This document shows positions 8,856-18,431 of a stretch of DNA of 56,545 nt, piece by piece. The DNA lies in assembly GCA_004298505.1 (NCBI GenBank), contig SCRO01000005.1:1-56545 (forward strand), written 5' to 3'. Origin of the DNA: Rhodanobacter sp. GTDB lineage: Bacteria > Pseudomonadota > Gammaproteobacteria > Xanthomonadales > Rhodanobacteraceae. The notes under the pieces were generated by a model that saw nothing but the letters and a program-made list of their open reading frames with translations, made no database searches and was not told the origin of the DNA. Numbering within the stretch: position 1 is the stretch's first letter; each line of letters starts with the position of its first letter. The translations under genes were made by a program, and so were the position numbers.

Positions 8856-8889
8856 ACGGCGCAGGGTCTGTATGCGCCGTCTTTGTTTG
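8856..8889 (+). terminator. Intrinsic terminator after tonB-like gene
   Basis: Perfect 9-bp stem GACGGCGCA / TGCGCCGTC (8856-8864, 8874-8882) followed by TTTGTTT, in the gap between convergent genes. Confidence 0.75.
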
Positions 8890-8923
8890 CGCCCGCACGT
8901 ATGAACGGCATTTCGCGCGGATC

Positions 8924-10210
8924 TCAGTGGCGCCGTTTCGAGGGCGTCTTGCGGTGTTTTGCGCGCAGTAGCGCAGGCTTTTTGGCGTCGCTTTCGATTT
9001 GTGCCCAATCCACGTGCGGCAAACCGAGCAGGTCATCGAATACCATCGGCATCAATCCGCTCGGTGTCGGCCCGCTGGAGTTCCACAGGGTGACCACGCC
9101 GACGTGATACTTCGGAAAGAAGCCGATCATGGTGCGATAGCCTGCCACGGCGCCAGCGTGGTAGATCAGCGTTTCGTCGGCGTATTTGTACACGCGCCAG
9201 CCCAGCGCGTAGTGCGCGTCGGTCAGGCGCGCGCGGCGCCACGGCGTGGCGCGCAATTCGCCGGGCGTGACGACGCCGGGAGCGTGCAATACATCGAGCA
9301 GCGCAGTCGGCAGCACGTCTTGCCGACCGCCCATCTGCGCGATCAGCCACTTTTCCATGTCGCGCAGACTGGCATTGACGCCAGCTGCAGGGGCCACCCT
9401 GTAGTAGATCTGGTTTGGCTCGAAGGGTACCCAGCCATGTCTTGACGCATGATGCGGGCGGGCCCAACTCTTGCTCGACTCCAGCGCGGCGCGGCCGTAG
9501 CTGGCGGTGCTCATGCCGAGGGGATAGAACAGGCGCTTGTCGACCTGGTGGTAGAAGAAATCGCCGGTGCGTGCGAGCACCACGTCGCCGATCATGCTGA
9601 AGGCGACGTTCTGGTAGCCGTAGCATTGGCCAACGCCACAGGTCATGTCGACCTCGTCCAGCTTGCGCACCAGTTCCTGGTAGGAAACGTCGTCCTCGAG
9701 CATGTTGTCGTAGGTGTTGCGCGGCAGGCCGAGCTTCTGGCCGAGGATGTCGCTGACCGTGGCCTGATCGGCTGCCTGCATGTCCTTGAGCTTGAAATAA
9801 GGCAGCATGTCGATCAGCCGGGTGTCCCAGCTCAGCTTCCTGTCGTTCACCAGCAGGCCGGTGAGGGCCGTGGCGAACGCCTTGGACAGCGACGCCAACC
9901 GGAATACGGTGGTCGGTGTCACCGGTTCCCTGGTGGTGGCATCGGCATAGCCGATGGTTCCTTCAAAGACCACTTTGTCGTCGATCACCACGGCGGTGGC
10001 CAGGCCTGCGGCGGCGTCGCGTCGCTCGACAAGCCTCAGCCAGCGCTTGTAATCGGCCAGGGTCTTCTGGATGCGTGCCGACGGCAGCGACGTCGTCACG
10101 GAAACCACGGCCGGTGGCGGAATTGAGGTTGTTGCAGGGGTGGCGCATATGGGCGTGCAGGCAAGCCCGAGCACGCCTGTGACGATCGTGAAAATCTTGC
10201 GGAGCGGCAT
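8924..10210 (-). CDS. Serine beta-lactamase-fold hydrolase (class C / esterase family, 428 aa)
   Basis: Exported serine hydrolase of the penicillin-binding-protein-like fold. An N-terminal signal peptide (about 1-24, MPLRKIFTIVTGVLGLA) points to the periplasm. The SxxK motif is Ser107-Leu-Ser-Lys110, the YxN motif is Tyr199-Gln-Asn201, and HAG (in HAGAVAGYR, near residue 370) takes the place of KTG. The HAG variant is common in esterases and D-aminopeptidases of the family, so a true AmpC beta-lactamase is not implied. I start at 10210 rather than farther upstream because the signal peptide begins there. It is divergent from lemA; the ATG codons are 56 bases apart. Confidence 0.85.
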   Translation of the reverse strand: MPLRKIFTIVTGVLGLACTPICATPATTSIPPPAVVSVTTSLPSARIQKTLADYKRWLRLVERRDAAAGLATAVVIDDKVVFEGTIGYADATTREPVTPTTVFRLASLSKAFATALTGLLVNDRKLSWDTRLIDMLPYFKLKDMQAADQATVSDILGQKLGLPRNTYDNMLEDDVSYQELVRKLDEVDMTCGVGQCYGYQNVAFSMIGDVVLARTGDFFYHQVDKRLFYPLGMSTASYGRAALESSKSWARPHHASRHGWVPFEPNQIYYRVAPAAGVNASLRDMEKWLIAQMGGRQDVLPTALLDVLHAPGVVTPGELRATPWRRARLTDAHYALGWRVYKYADETLIYHAGAVAGYRTMIGFFPKYHVGVVTLWNSSGPTPSGLMPMVFDDLLGLPHVDWAQIESDAKKPALLRAKHRKTPSKRRH

Positions 10211-10265
10211 GATATTCTGGCGATATTCCGGCGTGGCGATACGCCTTTGGATGAGGAGCTTGACG

Positions 10266-10853
10266 ATGGGTCTGATCATCTTTCTGGTTATTGTCGTTCT
10301 GATTGTCTTGTACTTCATGGCGATCTACAACGGACTGGTCACATCACGCAACAGTTACAAAAACGCTTTTGCGCAGATCGACGTGCAACTGACCCGACGG
10401 CATGACCTGATCCCGAACCTGGTCGAGACGGCCAAGGGTTACCTGGCGCATGAACGCGGCACCCTCGAGGCAGTGGTGCAGGCGCGCAACGCGGCGGTCA
10501 GCGGGCTGGCTGGTGCCAAGGCCAACCCCGGAGATCCGGCGGCGATGCAACAGCTGGCCAGCAGTGAAAATGCCTTGACACAAACTTTGGGTCATTTGTT
10601 CGCGTTGCAGGAAGCCTACCCGGATCTGAAGGCCAACCAGACCATGATGCAGCTCTCCGAGGAGCTGACCTCGACCGAAAACCGGGTCGCGTTCGCACGG
10701 CAGGCCTATAACGATGCGGTGTTGACCTACAACAACCGGCGCGAAGTGATGCCGGCGTCGCTCGTCGCCAACAGCTTCGGCTTTGTGGCGGCCGAACCAC
10801 TGAAGATCGACGACCCGGCCGTGCGCGAGGTGCCGAAGGTCTCGTTCAGCTGA
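10266..10853 (+). CDS. lemA: LemA family protein (195 aa)
   Basis: A membrane-anchored helical protein: an N-terminal transmembrane segment (about 2-21) followed by the LemA signature RRHDLIPNLVETAKGY and the later ENRVAFARQAYNDAVLTYNN. Function is poorly defined. LemA genes often sit beside membrane M48 peptidases, as here (56 bases before the next gene), suggesting partnership in envelope quality control. The ATG at 10266 has a GAGGAG ribosome site (GATGAGGAGCTTGACG); the longer open frame upstream lacks support and would overlap the divergent hydrolase. Confidence 0.92.
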   Translation: MGLIIFLVIVVLIVLYFMAIYNGLVTSRNSYKNAFAQIDVQLTRRHDLIPNLVETAKGYLAHERGTLEAVVQARNAAVSGLAGAKANPGDPAAMQQLASSENALTQTLGHLFALQEAYPDLKANQTMMQLSEELTSTENRVAFARQAYNDAVLTYNNRREVMPASLVANSFGFVAAEPLKIDDPAVREVPKVSFS

Positions 10854-10909
10854 TGATGGTGGCATCGCGGCCCTGACCGCGATGCCGATGACTGCTCGCC
10901 GGAGCCCCC

Positions 10910-12844
10910 ATGGATTTCTTTGCCCAACAGGCGCGCGTACGCACCAGCAGTCGGCGGCTGGTCGCCTTGTTCGTGCTGGCAGTGATCGCGATCGTGGTGG
11001 CCATCGACGCGGTGGTGTGGCTGGCGCTGGGCCACCGTCCGGTCGATGGCGAACCGGTGGCGTCGAACCTGCCGTTGTTGTTCGCCACCAGCCTGATCGT
11101 GCTGGTCGGGATCGGGCTCAGCTCGCTGTTTCGCATCATGAGCCTGTCCGGGGGTGGCAAGAGCGTAGCCGAGAGCGTCGGCGCGGTGTCGGTGCCGCCG
11201 GACACTTCCGATCCTGCCCTGCGTCGGCTGCGCAACGTGATCGAGGAAGTGGCGATCGCCGCCGGCGTACCGGTACCGGACATCTACCTGATGGCCGACG
11301 AACCGGGCATCAACGCCTTCGCTGCGGGTTATTCAGCCTCCGACGCAGCGGTGTGCGTGACCCAGGGTTGCTTGGACCACCTCAGCCGCGACGAGTTGCA
11401 GGGGGTGATCGCGCATGAGTTCAGCCACGTACTGAACGGCGACATGCGACTCAACATTCGCCTGATGGGCCTTCTGTTCGGCATCCTGGTGCTGGCGATC
11501 GTGGGGAGTCGGGTGATCTGGTTCGGTGGCGGCCGCAGCAGCCGGCGCGACGGCGGCGGTGGCCAGGTCTGGATGATCGGGCTGGCGCTGATCGTGGTCG
11601 GCTACATTGGCTATTTTTTCGCACGGCTGATCCAGGCGGCGGTGGCGCGCTCGCGTGAATCGCTGGCCGATGCCTCGGCGGTGCAGTTCACCCGCCAGTC
11701 CGACGGTATCGCCAACGCGCTGAAGAAGATAGCCATCCTCAGCGAAGGTTCGCAACTGCAGGTTGCCAACAAGCAGGAAGTGGCGCACATGCTGTTCGGT
11801 GAAGCCGGCAGTTTCAATGCGCTGTTTGCCACCCACCCTCCGCTGCTGGAGCGAATCCGGGCGCTGCAGCCGGGCTTTCGCGAGGAGGATCTGGCCCAGT
11901 TCGCCGCGTCGCTGCAGCGCGGTGCCGAGAGTCCGCCGATCGCCCCACCTGCGGACAAACCGCGAAGCCCGTTGGGCGTGCCAGGCATGAACCTGCCGCC
12001 GGTACTGCCCGCCGTGCTGGCGAGTGTGGGGACGGAGGGAGTTAAGTCGCAACTTAACTCCCCCCGTCCCCGTTCCGGTTCCGCGCGCGCCGCGGCAGTA
12101 CGCCAGGCGATACCGGCCACGCTGACGGCTGCCGTGCAGCAGCCCGAATCGGCACTGTTCGTGATGCTGGCGCTGGCGCTGTCGCTGGAAGCGCAGCTCA
12201 AGCCGGCGCAGCGACGCATCGTCGCCGACGCGTTCGGCGATGAGGTGCAGCGGGCCGTGCAGGCGCAGGCCGTCGCGTTGGCAGCGCTCCCACCGATGGC
12301 GCGCCTGCCGTTGGTCTCTCTGGCGTTCCCCGCGCTGAAGCAATTGCCCGAGGGGCGTCAGCAAACCTTGCTGCGCGCGCTCGATGACCTGGTCAGGGTC
12401 GATGGTCGGGTCGACCTCAACGAGTATTGCCTGGCGCGCCTCCTGCGTATCCAGTTGCAGGAGGCGCGCCAGCCGCGCCGCGCGCCGGTCGATGGCCGGA
12501 AAAGGCTGCCCGCGTGTCGGGACAGCGTGATTCTGGTGTGCGCCATCGTCGCGTCGGCCGGCTGCTCTGACGAAGCCAGTGCACGACGTGCCTGGCTGCT
12601 GGCGATGCAACAGGCCTTCCCGGGTGAGGCGATCGAGTGGTCGCCGCCGCCCGCGGTATGGCAGGCCCCGTTCGAGCGCGCCCTGGACGACCTGGATGGG
12701 TTGAGCCCGGTGGCCAAGGAGCTGGTGATCCAGAGCCTGCTGCGCGCCGTCCACGCGGATGCTCAGGTCAGCGTGGAGGAGGCCGAACTGCTGCGCGTGA
12801 TCTGTGCCAGCCTGCATTGCCCGATCCCGCCAACTTCCGCGTAG
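10910..12844 (+). CDS. M48 family membrane metallopeptidase with C-terminal TerB-like region (644 aa)
   Basis: HtpX-like zinc protease. Two N-terminal membrane segments (about 20-45 and 57-75) precede the zinc site HEFSH at 169-173 and its third ligand Glu250 in RESLADASAV, with further membrane segments between (about 188-235). After about residue 330 there is a 300-residue extension, much longer than HtpX (about 290 aa). It contains two stretches resembling TerB-type helical domains (VRVDGRVDLNEY and HADAQVSVEEAELLR). A 44-base REP-like hairpin lies within the coding sequence at 12028-12071, encoding a Gly/Lys/Pro linker near residues 373-388. The TAG stop (12842-12844) is part of another REP head. 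Paired with lemA. Confidence 0.9.
   Translation: MDFFAQQARVRTSSRRLVALFVLAVIAIVVAIDAVVWLALGHRPVDGEPVASNLPLLFATSLIVLVGIGLSSLFRIMSLSGGGKSVAESVGAVSVPPDTSDPALRRLRNVIEEVAIAAGVPVPDIYLMADEPGINAFAAGYSASDAAVCVTQGCLDHLSRDELQGVIAHEFSHVLNGDMRLNIRLMGLLFGILVLAIVGSRVIWFGGGRSSRRDGGGGQVWMIGLALIVVGYIGYFFARLIQAAVARSRESLADASAVQFTRQSDGIANALKKIAILSEGSQLQVANKQEVAHMLFGEAGSFNALFATHPPLLERIRALQPGFREEDLAQFAASLQRGAESPPIAPPADKPRSPLGVPGMNLPPVLPAVLASVGTEGVKSQLNSPRPRSGSARAAAVRQAIPATLTAAVQQPESALFVMLALALSLEAQLKPAQRRIVADAFGDEVQRAVQAQAVALAALPPMARLPLVSLAFPALKQLPEGRQQTLLRALDDLVRVDGRVDLNEYCLARLLRIQLQEARQPRRAPVDGRKRLPACRDSVILVCAIVASAGCSDEASARRAWLLAMQQAFPGEAIEWSPPPAVWQAPFERALDDLDGLSPVAKELVIQSLLRAVHADAQVSVEEAELLRVICASLHCPIPPTSA
12028..12071 (+). 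repeat. REP-type hairpin inside the M48 peptidase gene
   Basis: 20-base arms (12028-12047 and 12052-12071) with one mismatch and a CGCA loop; the arms read GGGGACGGAGGGAGTTAAGT and its near complement. The frame stays open through it. The sequence type differs from the GTAGGAGC family in the rest of the window. Confidence 0.8.
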
Positions 12845-12870
12845 GAGCCCGCTCGCGGGCGATGCTTTTG
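12840..12870 (+). repeat. REP element (GTAGGAGC family) at the M48 peptidase stop
   Basis: CGTAGGAGCCCGCTCGCGGG continuing GCGATGCTTTTG, with a GCCCGC-TC-GCGGGC hairpin. It is nearly identical to the left half of the paired repeat at 39714-39744 and supplies the TAG stop of the upstream gene. Confidence 0.85.
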
Positions 12871-12917
12871 TTCTGATGTTCGGCTGCAGAGTGTGCGCGA
12901 GATAAGCGCGGAGCGAT

Positions 12918-13433
12918 TCAGGCGTAGGGGTCGGCGATGCCGAGGCCGGCGAGAACGCGTGTCTCCAGCGCTTCCATGACCATGGCGTCGCCGTCGTCGA
13001 CGTGGTCGTAACCGAGCAGATGCAGCACGCCATGAATGGTCAGATGGGCCCAATGATCGCGTGATGCCTTACCCTGTTCGACAGCTTCACGTTGCACTAC
13101 CGGGGCGCAGATCGCCAGGTCGCCGAGCAGCGGCAGGGTCATGCCAGGTGGCAATTCGACCGAGAAGGAGAGCACGTTGGTGGCGTAATCCTTGCTGCGG
13201 TAGTTGCGGTTCAGCGCGCGCCCTTCATCGGCGCCGACGATGCGGATGGAGAGTTCGGTCGCTTTGCGTCGTTTCGCCCCGCGCAGCGCCGCCTCGACCC
13301 AGCGGCGGAAACTGATCGGCGAAGGTACGCCCGCGCGCGACACGGCGTAACCCAAATGTACGGCGGGCGACGGACGCGGCGAGCTGGAAACGGCAGTTGT
13401 TCGGAAAAGCCTGTTCGTTGGCATGGCCTTCAT
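12918..13433 (-). CDS. ybeY: Endoribonuclease YbeY, 16S rRNA maturation (171 aa)
   Basis: Metal-dependent single-strand RNase for 16S rRNA 3'-end processing and ribosome quality control. The zinc motif is complete: His134, His138 and His144 in [11 protein letters not shown]. The central [16 protein letters not shown] block is also typical. The start is taken at ATG 13433, which overlaps the phoH stop by four bases (ATGA); ATG 13424 is an alternative that would trim a variable N-terminus. It is the last gene of miaB-phoH-ybeY. The order matches E. coli, but corC and lnt are missing downstream. Confidence 0.95.
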   Translation of the reverse strand: MKAMPTNRLFRTTAVSSSPRPSPAVHLGYAVSRAGVPSPISFRRWVEAALRGAKRRKATELSIRIVGADEGRALNRNYRSKDYATNVLSFSVELPPGMTLPLLGDLAICAPVVQREAVEQGKASRDHWAHLTIHGVLHLLGYDHVDDGDAMVMEALETRVLAGLGIADPYA

Positions 13434-14428
13434 CCTGCGCCGCCAGCGACGTTCCCCGTTCCCTGCTCCTCCTCAAACGCCTCGTAGGCGCGCACGATCT
13501 TCGCCACCAGCGGGTGGCGCACCACGTCGCGCGAGGTGAAGAAGGTGAAGCTGATGCCGCTGACGCCGCGCAGCACCTCGACTGCCTGGCGCAGGCCCGA
13601 ACGGGTCTGGCGCGGCAGGTCGACCTGGGTGACGTCGCCGGTAATCACCGCCACGGTGCCGAAGCCGATGCGCGTGAGGAACATCTTCATCTGCTCGACC
13701 GTGGTGTTCTGCGCCTCGTCGAGGATCACGTAGGAGTCGTTGAGCGTGCGCCCGCGCATGTAGGCCAGCGGCGCGATCTCGATTACATTGCGCTCGATCA
13801 GCTTGGCGACCTTCTCGAAACCGAGCATTTCGTACAGCGCGTCATACAGCGGTCGCAGATAGGGGTCGACCTTCTGGCTGAGATCGCCAGGCAGGAAGCC
13901 CAGCTTTTCGCCAGCCTCGACGGCCGGGCGCACTAGGATCAACCGCTGCACCCGGTTCGCTTCCAGTGCTTCGACCGCGCTGGCCACGGCCAGGTAGGTC
14001 TTGCCGGTACCCGCCGGGCCCACGCCGAAACTGATGTCGTGGCTGGCGATGGCGTGCAGGTAGCGCGCCTGGTTCGGACCGCGACCCTTGATCACGCCGC
14101 GCCTGACCTTGATCACCACTTCCTGGGTGCCTTCGGTGTCGGTGCTGATCGCATCGATGCCGGACTCGGCGAGATGCAGGTTGATCTTCGGTCCGGTCAG
14201 TGCTTCGTCTTCCGTGCTGGCGTACAGCGCGCGCAGTACCTTTTCCGTGGCCCGGGACGGGATATCCTCGCCGATCACCTGGAAGACGCTGCCGCGGTGG
14301 TTGATCTCCACGCCCAGGCGCAGTTCCACCTGGCGCAGGTGCTCGTCGAACGACCCGCACAAATTGGCGAGGCGGGCATTGTCTTCAGGATCGAGCGCAA
14401 AGTCGCGCTGGTTGAGGCCGTTGGTCAT
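13430..14428 (-). CDS. ybeZ: PhoH-like ATPase YbeZ (332 aa)
   Basis: PhoH-family P-loop ATPase that acts with YbeY in RNA metabolism. Walker A is GPAGTGKT in [14 protein letters not shown]; Walker B is [11 protein letters not shown]. Other family blocks are [19 protein letters not shown] and [18 protein letters not shown]. Length is normal (about 330-350). The ATG at 14428 lies 18 bases past the miaB stop, and the gene overlaps ybeY by four bases, so the three genes form one operon on the minus strand. Confidence 0.95.
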   Translation of the reverse strand: MTNGLNQRDFALDPEDNARLANLCGSFDEHLRQVELRLGVEINHRGSVFQVIGEDIPSRATEKVLRALYASTEDEALTGPKINLHLAESGIDAISTDTEGTQEVVIKVRRGVIKGRGPNQARYLHAIASHDISFGVGPAGTGKTYLAVASAVEALEANRVQRLILVRPAVEAGEKLGFLPGDLSQKVDPYLRPLYDALYEMLGFEKVAKLIERNVIEIAPLAYMRGRTLNDSYVILDEAQNTTVEQMKMFLTRIGFGTVAVITGDVTQVDLPRQTRSGLRQAVEVLRGVSGISFTFFTSRDVVRHPLVAKIVRAYEAFEEEQGTGNVAGGAG

Positions 14429-14446
14429 GGGAACTCGGTCGATGTT

Positions 14447-15790
14447 TCAGGCGGTGACGCCGGCGCTTGGCTTTACTCGCCCGCGCAGCGAGTTGGCCAT
14501 TGCCGCGGTGATTTCCACGTCGATGAACTGGCCGATCAGGCGTGGGTTGCCGGGGAAGTTCACGAAGCGCATGTTTTCGGTACGACCGGTCAACTCGTTG
14601 GGATCACGGGTGCTGGGCTTTTCCACCAGCACGCGCTGCACGCGGCCGATCATCGCCTGGCTGATCTCTCTTGCATTGGCGTTTATCGCCGCTTGCAGCC
14701 GCATCAGCCGTTCGTGCTTTTCCGCTGCCGGCGTATCGTCGGCCAGTTTCGCCGCCGGCGTGCCGGGGCGGGCCGAGAAGATGAAGGAGAAGCTCTGGTC
14801 GAAGCCGACGTCCTCGATCAGCTTCAGGGTCTTGCCGAAATCCGCCTCGGTCTCGCCGGGGAAGCCGACGATGAAGTCGGTCGAGATGCATATGTCTGGG
14901 CGCACCGCGCGCAACTTGCGGATCTTCTGCTTGAATTCCAGCGTGGTGTAGCCGCGCTTCATCGCACTGAGGATGCGGTCGGACCCGGCCTGCACCGGCA
15001 GATGCAGGTAGTTGGCCAGTTGCGGCACGTTGGCATAAGCCTCGATCAGTGAGTCCGAGAACTCCAGCGGATGCGAGGTGGTGAAGCGGATCCGGCCGAT
15101 GCCGTCGATCTGCGCGATGGCATGGATCAGCACGGCCAGGTCGGTGATGCCGCCATCAAAGGTGGGTCCGCGGTAGGCATTGACGTTCTGGCCAAGCAGG
15201 TTCACCTCGCGTACGCCCTGGGCGGCGAGCTTGGCCACTTCGACGATCACGTCGTCGAACGGGCGGCTGATTTCCTCGCCGCGGGTGTACGGCACCACGC
15301 AGTAGCTGCAATATTTCGAGCAGCCTTCCATGATCGAGACAAATGCGGTGGGGCCTTCCGCACGGGGTTCGGGCAGACAGTCGAACTTCTCGATCTCGGG
15401 GAAGCTGATGTCCACTTGCGGCAGGCCGCTGGCACGTTGCCGATCGATCAACTCGGGCAGCCGATGCAGGGTCTGCGGGCCGAACACCAGGTCGACATAG
15501 GGTGCGCGCTTGACGATGGCCGCGCCCTCCTGCGACGCCACACAGCCACCCACGCCGATCAGCACCGGCTTGCCGCCCTGCTTGTGCTGCTTCCAGCGAC
15601 CGAGCTGACTGAACACTTTTTCCTGGGCCTTTTCGCGAATCGAGCAGGTATTGATCAGGATCACGTCCGCCTCGGACTCGTCCTGGGTCAATTCCAGGCC
15701 ATGCGACACGCGCAGCACGTCGGCCATCTTGGCCGAGTCGTACTCGTTCATCTGGCAGCCGTGGGTCTTGATGAAGAGTTTGCCGCTCAT
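14447..15790 (-). CDS. miaB: tRNA-2-methylthio-N6-dimethylallyladenosine synthase MiaB (447 aa)
   Basis: Radical-SAM methylthiotransferase that modifies A37 of tRNAs reading UNN codons. The N-terminal domain carries cluster cysteines in [11 protein letters not shown] (Cys12), NTCSIREKA and GVGGCVAS. The radical SAM cluster is [13 protein letters not shown] domain closes the protein. The frame is open to 16051, but the ATG at 15790 matches the universal MiaB start and everything before it is unlike any family. First gene of the miaB-ybeZ-ybeY operon. Confidence 0.97.
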   Translation of the reverse strand: MSGKLFIKTHGCQMNEYDSAKMADVLRVSHGLELTQDESEADVILINTCSIREKAQEKVFSQLGRWKQHKQGGKPVLIGVGGCVASQEGAAIVKRAPYVDLVFGPQTLHRLPELIDRQRASGLPQVDISFPEIEKFDCLPEPRAEGPTAFVSIMEGCSKYCSYCVVPYTRGEEISRPFDDVIVEVAKLAAQGVREVNLLGQNVNAYRGPTFDGGITDLAVLIHAIAQIDGIGRIRFTTSHPLEFSDSLIEAYANVPQLANYLHLPVQAGSDRILSAMKRGYTTLEFKQKIRKLRAVRPDICISTDFIVGFPGETEADFGKTLKLIEDVGFDQSFSFIFSARPGTPAAKLADDTPAAEKHERLMRLQAAINANAREISQAMIGRVQRVLVEKPSTRDPNELTGRTENMRFVNFPGNPRLIGQFIDVEITAAMANSLRGRVKPSAGVTA

Positions 15791-16037
15791 CGCGTGGGCA
15801 CCGTGGTTGGTTGATCTGGAGCTGAAGTCCGCTGAACCGCGCAGTCTACCCTCGTGACGGCGCGCCTGCCAGATCAGGTACTTGCAAGCTTTTGTACGAC
15901 GGGCATTGCCCGCCTGCCGTTGCCGCGCCGCGGTAGCGTGTCGAACGCGCCGGTGGCCAGTGTCCGACAGGCTCCCAGGACCATGGAATGAGAAGTGCGC
16001 ACTTGGCGTTGGCGCTGCATGGCGGCACACTGCGCCC
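15791..16037. other. Divergent intergenic region, miaB / lytic transglycosylase
   Basis: About 250 bases that must hold promoters for both genes, but no convincing -10/-35 pair is seen. At 15962-15979 it carries GTCCGACAGGCT followed by CCCAGG, resembling the end of the dispersed element at 125-145 and 26229-26249, perhaps a relic. Confidence 0.4.
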
Positions 16038-17195
16038 ATGTCCGCTGCCACTAGCTACGGGGGAAACGTGGATCGGCCAGCCCGCTGCTTCCCGTTACGT
16101 CCGATCCTTGCCGGGGTCGCGTTGCTCGCTGCGTGTCTGTTTGGTGACGGCGCGCGCGCCGCTACGCTATACCAGTGCACCGGCAGCCGCGGCGAGACCG
16201 CGTACAGCAGCAGCCGCGCGGGTTACCGCGGCTGCCATGCGATCAGCAGCTATACCGCGCCCAGGCCGAGGCGCCGCGAACCGCGGCGTGAGCGTAGCTC
16301 GCTGAGCGCGGTGACTGGCACGGTCACCACCACGGCGCGCAGCCGGTTCGCCGATCGATCGCGACCGGTCTCGCTCGAGGGCGTGCGCGGCAGTGTCGCC
16401 ACCACGGCGCGGCCAATGGTGGATGCGATGCAGGCCTCGCAGATGTCGCTCACCCACGTGCACGGCTCGGTCGAGACCAGTGCCCGGTTGCCGCTGGCCG
16501 TCGCCGCAGCGGGCACACCCGGCGCGTGGCGCTATCGCGAATCGCATGGCGACGCCGTGCTGGCCGCACCGGTGGTGGCGGATGCTTCCGCCAATCGGGT
16601 GCTGCGCGGGGCGGTGTATCGCCTCGTGCATGCGGATGGCAGCGTGGAATATACCAACATGCAACCGGCCGGCGGCAAGGGGCGTGCGGTGACCATGCTG
16701 TTCAGTTACATCTCGACGTGCGTGGCCTGCAACCTGCACTCAACGATCCACTGGAACAGCGTCGCGCTCAATCTCGACGCGTACGCCGACACGATCCGCG
16801 CCGCCAGCATGGAGTACGGCGTGGACGAGGCGTTCCTGCGCGCGATCATCCACGCCGAGAGCGCGTTCAATCCGCGCGCCCTGTCGATCAAGGGTGCGCA
16901 GGGCCTGATGCAATTGATGCCGACTACAGCCAGTGACATGGGCGTACTGGACGCATTCAATTCCGACCAGAACATCCGTGGCGGGGCCCGCTATCTGAGC
17001 CTGCTGTTGCACGACTTCAACGGCAATGAACGGTTGGCCGCGGCCGCCTACAACGCCGGCCCGGGCGCGGTGCAGCGCTACCGGGGCGTACCGCCCTATG
17101 CCGAGACCGAGGTCTACGTGGAGCGGGTGGAGACCTTGCGCAAGCGCTACGGCGAGGCGATCCATCCGCCGCTGGCGTCACGCGGTCCCGGTTGA
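16038..17195 (+). CDS. Lytic transglycosylase, SLT domain, with DUF4124-like regions (385 aa)
   Basis: Exported peptidoglycan lytic enzyme. A signal peptide spans about 1-41. A DUF4124-like segment ([15 protein letters not shown]) and a second one ([14 protein letters not shown]) flank three copies of a V-x-G-[ST]-V-x-T-[TS]-A-R repeat spaced 24-25 residues apart. The C-terminal SLT domain (about 255-375) holds the catalytic Glu274 in [10 protein letters not shown], then [10 protein letters not shown] and [11 protein letters not shown]. The ATG at 16038 was chosen because the signal peptide follows it; the open frame upstream is unlikely coding. No neighbour suggests a dedicated secretion system, so general wall turnover is the likely job. 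Confidence 0.9.
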   Translation: MSAATSYGGNVDRPARCFPLRPILAGVALLAACLFGDGARAATLYQCTGSRGETAYSSSRAGYRGCHAISSYTAPRPRRREPRRERSSLSAVTGTVTTTARSRFADRSRPVSLEGVRGSVATTARPMVDAMQASQMSLTHVHGSVETSARLPLAVAAAGTPGAWRYRESHGDAVLAAPVVADASANRVLRGAVYRLVHADGSVEYTNMQPAGGKGRAVTMLFSYISTCVACNLHSTIHWNSVALNLDAYADTIRAASMEYGVDEAFLRAIIHAESAFNPRALSIKGAQGLMQLMPTTASDMGVLDAFNSDQNIRGGARYLSLLLHDFNGNERLAAAAYNAGPGAVQRYRGVPPYAETEVYVERVETLRKRYGEAIHPPLASRGPG

Positions 17196-17246
17196 GCCCG
17201 TCTTCGGCGGCGCTTGCCGCCCGTGGCGGACGCCTGGTCGCCGCAG

Positions 17247-18431
17247 CTACTGCTCCAGCATGGCGTTGCCGCCCATGGCCGGGCGCTGCGCCAGGGTGAT
17301 CTCGACATGGAACGGGCTGCCGTCGCGCAGGCCGGAGACCTCGACCTGGCTGCCGGGCTTCAGCGCCGCCTCGCGACGGCGCAGGTCGGCCGGGTCGAGG
17401 ATATCGTGCTTGCCGATGCGCAGCAGGATGTCACGCGGCCTGAGCCCGGCCTGTGCGGCCGGACCGCTGGGATAGACCGCGGTGACCTGGGCGCCGCGTG
17501 CCGCCGCCGGCAGCCCGCTGTTGGCGGCCACCGGCACGAAGGCGTAGTCGGCGCCGATCCAGCCACGCACCACGTGTCCGGTGGCGATCAGCTGATCGAG
17601 CACCTTGGTGGCGGTGGCGACCGGGATGGCAAAGCCGATGCCTTCGGCATTGGCCGCCTGGCCCTTGCCGATCAGCAAGGTATTGATGCCGACCAGCTGT
17701 CCGCTGGTATTGACCAGCGCGCCACCGGAATTGCCCAGATTGATCGCCGCGTCGGTCTGGATGAAATCCTCGGCGCTGGAGCTGTTCAACTGCCGACCGA
17801 TCGCACTGACGATGCCCATGGTCACGGTCTGGTTGAGCCCGAACGGGTTGCCGATCGCGAGCACCACGTCGCCGGGGCGCAGTTGCTGCGGGTCGGCCAC
17901 GTGGATCACCGGCAGGTTGCTGGCGTCGATCTTCAGCACGGCCAGGTCGGTTTCCTGGTCGGAGCCGACCAGGCTGGCCTTGGCGATGCGGCCGTCGTAC
18001 AGCAGCACCTGGATATCTGCCGCATTGGCGATCACGTGGTTGTTGGTCAGCACGTAATCCTGGCCGCCGGCGCTGACGATCACCCCGGAGCCCAGGGTTT
18101 GCTCGCGATGCTGGTAGGTGGTGGGCTGGCCGCCGAACAACTGCTGCAGTACTGGATTGTCGTACATGCGCAGGGCTTGCTCGGTGACGATCTTGTTCGC
18201 GTAGATGTTCACCACCGAGGGCGCGGCGATGGCCACCGCGTCGGCGTAGGATGCCGGTGCGGCGCTGGCGTGTTCGCTGCTCGCCTGCGTGGCCGGTGCG
18301 GGAGCCAGCCCGAACCGCGCGCGCAGTCGCTGGCCGCTGCCGGGCCAGAACAAACCGACGACGAACGCGAGCGCCAATCCCAGAATGACGAAGCGGCCGA
18401 TGAAGAGCAAAGTGCCGGCGGCATGTTTCAT
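17247..18431 (-). CDS. degS: DegS-like trypsin-type serine protease with one PDZ domain (394 aa)
   Basis: HtrA-family protease, membrane-anchored by residues about 6-29 and otherwise periplasmic. The triad is His132 (TNNHVIA), Asp162 (ETDLAVLK) and Ser235 (GNSGGALV). One PDZ domain (about 280-375) follows, as in DegS, whereas DegP/DegQ have two and a cleaved signal. DegS starts the sigma-E stress cascade by cutting RseA, after which RseP acts; rseP is present in this window at 52166-53512. The exact assignment DegS versus a DegQ-like relative is inferred from architecture. ATG 18431 is chosen over the upstream in-frame codon because the anchor follows directly. Confidence 0.87.
   Translation of the reverse strand: MKHAAGTLLFIGRFVILGLALAFVVGLFWPGSGQRLRARFGLAPAPATQASSEHASAAPASYADAVAIAAPSVVNIYANKIVTEQALRMYDNPVLQQLFGGQPTTYQHREQTLGSGVIVSAGGQDYVLTNNHVIANAADIQVLLYDGRIAKASLVGSDQETDLAVLKIDASNLPVIHVADPQQLRPGDVVLAIGNPFGLNQTVTMGIVSAIGRQLNSSSAEDFIQTDAAINLGNSGGALVNTSGQLVGINTLLIGKGQAANAEGIGFAIPVATATKVLDQLIATGHVVRGWIGADYAFVPVAANSGLPAAARGAQVTAVYPSGPAAQAGLRPRDILLRIGKHDILDPADLRRREAALKPGSQVEVSGLRDGSPFHVEITLAQRPAMGGNAMLEQ

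Noticed and set aside
8924..10210. Calling the serine hydrolase an AmpC beta-lactamase
   Set aside because: HAG replaces KTG and no ampR neighbour exists; the family includes many esterases and peptidases.
15791..16051. Upstream extension of miaB
   Set aside because: The frame is open but has no homology; MiaB starts at [15 protein letters not shown].
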